The translations under genes and the position numbers were made by a program. Below are positions 62,033 through 64,000 of a stretch of 64,000 nt of DNA, piece by piece. The notes under the pieces are model-generated. The model saw nothing but the letters and a program-made list of their open reading frames with translations. It did not search any database and had not been told where the DNA came from. This stretch comes from Reichenbachiella sp. 5M10 (GTDB lineage: Bacteria; Bacteroidota; Bacteroidia; Cytophagales; Cyclobacteriaceae), in assembly GCF_002742335.1 (NCBI RefSeq), contig NZ_MDGR01000007.1, positions 1,988,501 to 2,052,500 of the forward strand, read 5' to 3'. Numbering within the stretch: position 1 is the first letter of the stretch; each line of letters begins with the position of its first letter.

Positions 62033-63463
62033 ATGAAGAAAAAGGATCTTGTCAGAGTATTTGTCAAAGGGGGGATATTGTCAACCGGTGATTTTTTTAA
62101 AATCATCAAAACAGCACATCAGTTAGGAAGTGACTACATCCATTTAGGGTCTAGACAAGACATACTTTTTCCTGTCAAAGAGAAAAGCAAAGCGGTGCTC
62201 GATGAGACATTTGCAGCAATTCAAACGGATTATCAAATCAATGAGTTTACCCACCAAAACATTCTCAGTTCATACGTAGCTCTAGACGTAATGCCACACC
62301 GGGTTTGGCTGGTTCCTCATGTATTTCATCACATCTTGGACAGTATAGAGGTCAAACCTAAATACCGGGTAAACATCGTCGATCCACTACAAAGTATCGT
62401 ACCACTATTTACTGGCAACATCAATTTCATTGCTTCTAAACAGGACAACTATTGGTATCTATATTTGCGTTTCAAGAACCAAGACAACAAACCTGTCGCC
62501 TACTCCAAAATCATCTACGGCTATGAATTGCATAAGGTCATCTCACTCATAGACAAGATGAATGTCGTCGAAGACAACGTCTCTACACAAGAGATCTTTG
62601 AAGCCATTGATCGCCTCGACCTTACCAAACAAAACCCCCTTGAGGAGTTACAATATCCAAAATCCAACTTCCCCTATTACGAAGGTCTCAACAGAGAGCC
62701 TGGGGGTAGCTATTGGCTTGGTCTCTATTGGAGGAATAATAAATTTTCCATCAATATACTGGCTGACATTTGTCAGCGATGCATCGACACCAATGTGGGC
62801 CGTGTGAGCCTTACACCTTGGAAGTCTTTCATTGTACAAGGCATACAAGAAAAACACCTCATCGGTTGGGACAAACTCATGGGAAAATCAGGCATGAACC
62901 TGAGACACTCTTCACTAGAGCTCAACTGGCACTTACCCGTACTCCACGAGGATTGTCTCGAACTCAAAAACTACCTCGTACGAGCGTTGGACCAGCAGGA
63001 TATCAGCACCTCTGGTTTGACTTTCAGCATCAAACCCAACGACGACATTCACCTATTCACTTCGGTGGTTATCGAGTTTGATGAGAAGGTCAGCAAGTCA
63101 GAGAGAACCTACAACATCCAATACTCGACAGACTTCAACCCGAACTCTGGTGAGTACCAGACATACGTCGAAAATGTCCCTCAAGAAATCTTGCCCGCGC
63201 TGTTGATCGAGCTCAGTCACTTGTACTACGAGCAACTGGAAGAAATCCCAATGGACAACAAAAAGCCAACCGACACCTCTAGTGCGACTACTGGCACCTC
63301 CATAAACTTCCAATGCGAAAGCTGTCTCACAATCTATGATGAGTCATATGGGGATGAGTCTCAAGACATCGCTCCAGGCACACCGTTTGAGAAATTGCCA
63401 ATCAACTATCTCTGCCCTACTTGTGGAGATGACAAATCCCATTACCACGAACTGAAGAAATGA
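62033..63463 (+). CDS. Nitrite/sulfite-reductase-like protein lacking siroheme Cys, fused to rubredoxin
   Basis: Most of this 476-aa protein (about 1-400) resembles the ferredoxin-like and 4Fe-4S halves of nitrite/sulfite reductases (LGSDYIHLGSRQDILFP; VGRVSLTPWKSFIVQGI). The Cx5C...Cx3C siroheme/cluster motif is not present; only scattered Cys remain (ICQRCIDTN, HEDCLELK). The last 50 residues form a rubredoxin: CESCLTIYDESYGDESQD, APGTPFEKLPINYLCPTCGDD, with two CxxC iron ligands. It probably carries electrons or assists assembly for the neighbouring nitrate/nitrite reductases. No catalytic reaction should be assumed. Confidence 0.8.
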   Translation: MKKKDLVRVFVKGGILSTGDFFKIIKTAHQLGSDYIHLGSRQDILFPVKEKSKAVLDETFAAIQTDYQINEFTHQNILSSYVALDVMPHRVWLVPHVFHHILDSIEVKPKYRVNIVDPLQSIVPLFTGNINFIASKQDNYWYLYLRFKNQDNKPVAYSKIIYGYELHKVISLIDKMNVVEDNVSTQEIFEAIDRLDLTKQNPLEELQYPKSNFPYYEGLNREPGGSYWLGLYWRNNKFSINILADICQRCIDTNVGRVSLTPWKSFIVQGIQEKHLIGWDKLMGKSGMNLRHSSLELNWHLPVLHEDCLELKNYLVRALDQQDISTSGLTFSIKPNDDIHLFTSVVIEFDEKVSKSERTYNIQYSTDFNPNSGEYQTYVENVPQEILPALLIELSHLYYEQLEEIPMDNKKPTDTSSATTGTSINFQCESCLTIYDESYGDESQDIAPGTPFEKLPINYLCPTCGDDKSHYHELKK

Positions 63464-63563
63464 TCGAAAGCATGTCTCTCGATAACTGACATTGAGAGTT
63501 GCAACGGGTTCTCTGTAAGCCTAGCCTTTTTGCCTGAGTATGCCCACCAACTTTACTGAACCA

Positions 63564-64000
63564 TCAACGAAAGTAATCCTTGACTACAATGTACAAGGCA
63601 AACAAGACAATGACTAAAGTGGCTGCTCCAAAGTTCTGAATGGTTTCATCCTCCTTGGCACGTAAAGTCAAGACCGAAGAAAAGATAAGTATCACAGGTA
63701 AAAATGAAAACCAAGAGTACATGAAATTACTCGTCTCTGCCAGAACACCCTGCCTCTTCAAGTAAATCTTCTTTCCAATTCTGCACAAAAATGATTGGGA
63801 GATAACCACCGAATCGCCGGCATGAATTGCATCCAAATGGTAAGGAAATACTTTAATTCTACCTTTCGTTGTATCTATAATCACTTCCTCTTTGGACAAA
63901 CTTCTAGACCGTGGTGTATAGCTGAGCGGTCTATGAGTAGAAATCACCTGTGCCTCACTTGTCACCAAAGGCAAAACCCAATCCAGTACAAAAAAACCAG
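63564..64000 (-). CDS. Membrane protein of unknown function, 5' end outside window
   Basis: The frame is open to the right window edge, so the N-terminus is missing. The visible part has a hydrophobic start (FFVLDWVLPLV), a beta-rich soluble segment (VIIDTTKGRIKVFPYHLDAIHAGD, here shown in part as GRIKVFPYHLD; SVVISQSFLCRIGKK), and two TM helices near the end (WFSFLPVILIFSSVL; AATLVIVLFALYIVV). The layout resembles small DUF3592-like membrane proteins, but no family can be named with confidence. Confidence 0.6.
   Translation of the reverse strand, partial: GFFVLDWVLPLVTSEAQVISTHRPLSYTPRSRSLSKEEVIIDTTKGRIKVFPYHLDAIHAGDSVVISQSFLCRIGKKIYLKRQGVLAETSNFMYSWFSFLPVILIFSSVLTLRAKEDETIQNFGAATLVIVLFALYIVVKDYFR

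Overview
The window looks like chromosomal DNA of a Bacteroidota bacterium, most likely a marine, polysaccharide-degrading Cytophagales-type organism. Supporting signs are a C-terminal type IX secretion sorting domain on a giant pectate lyase, promoters of the TAnnTTTG type, tandem MbnP-family lipoproteins, a type II-C CRISPR locus with a long Cas9, menaquinone genes, and many Bacteroidota-restricted families such as DUF4202, carboxypeptidase-regulatory-like proteins and palindromic REP-like repeats. No tRNA or rRNA gene was recognised. Family names come from reading the translated proteins; no database search was possible.

Layout. 1-9.6 kb holds mixed housekeeping and stress genes: the end of a metal ABC permease, a serine-less alpha/beta hydrolase, an Ntn hydrolase, a quinone reductase, a Crp-like regulator with a TerB protein, an HDAC-family enzyme, yaaA, pirin, a twitch-type radical SAM protein and a DUF3108 protein. 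9.6-13.9 kb is a copper/redox operon: two MbnP paralogues, a di-haem peroxidase, a beta-barrel protein with a CDICGC start, and a small Cys-rich protein further upstream. 14.0-15.5 kb encodes a membrane sensor fused to an AlbA_2 (Schlafen-type) domain.

15.7-25.8 kb is a complete type II-C CRISPR-Cas locus: tracrRNA (minus strand), cas9, a 1.7 kb interruption, cas1, cas2 and a 36-repeat array. The interruption holds a REP palindrome, a 21-bp tandem repeat with phased A-tracts, a gene for a helical protein of unknown function, and a REP-associated transposase that carries a copy of its palindrome inside its own coding sequence. Within the array, two adjacent spacers differ only at four consecutive codon-wobble positions, all in the predicted seed, and one spacer occurs twice. 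Each repeat, read in crRNA direction, also resembles a Bacteroidota promoter.

26-44.6 kb holds an MFS exporter, YceI and Cu/Zn-SOD lipoproteins, an 1809-aa secreted protein with both PL1-like and PL9-like pectate lyase modules, a phosphatidate phosphatase/lipid kinase pair, two DEAD-box helicases, and a coupled pair: a receptor-type cyclase and an MscS channel with a cyclic-nucleotide-binding domain. Both members of that pair lack canonical residues. 44.8-49.5 kb is a menaquinone operon (menI-like, menF, menD, menB) with a DUF4136 lipoprotein. 49.7-52.8 kb contains an unknown membrane protein, a CarboxypepD_reg-like protein, two ExbD proteins and a DUF4202 protein.

52.8-63.5 kb is a nitrate/nitrite assimilation island: nirB, nirD, a NarL-type two-component pair, a nitrate reductase fused to its own NAD(P)H-dehydrogenase-like half, and a siroheme-less nitrite-reductase-like protein ending in a rubredoxin domain. 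Repeated TACGTA sites precede both nirB and nasA, and the same core lies in a perfect 20-bp palindrome inside nasA.
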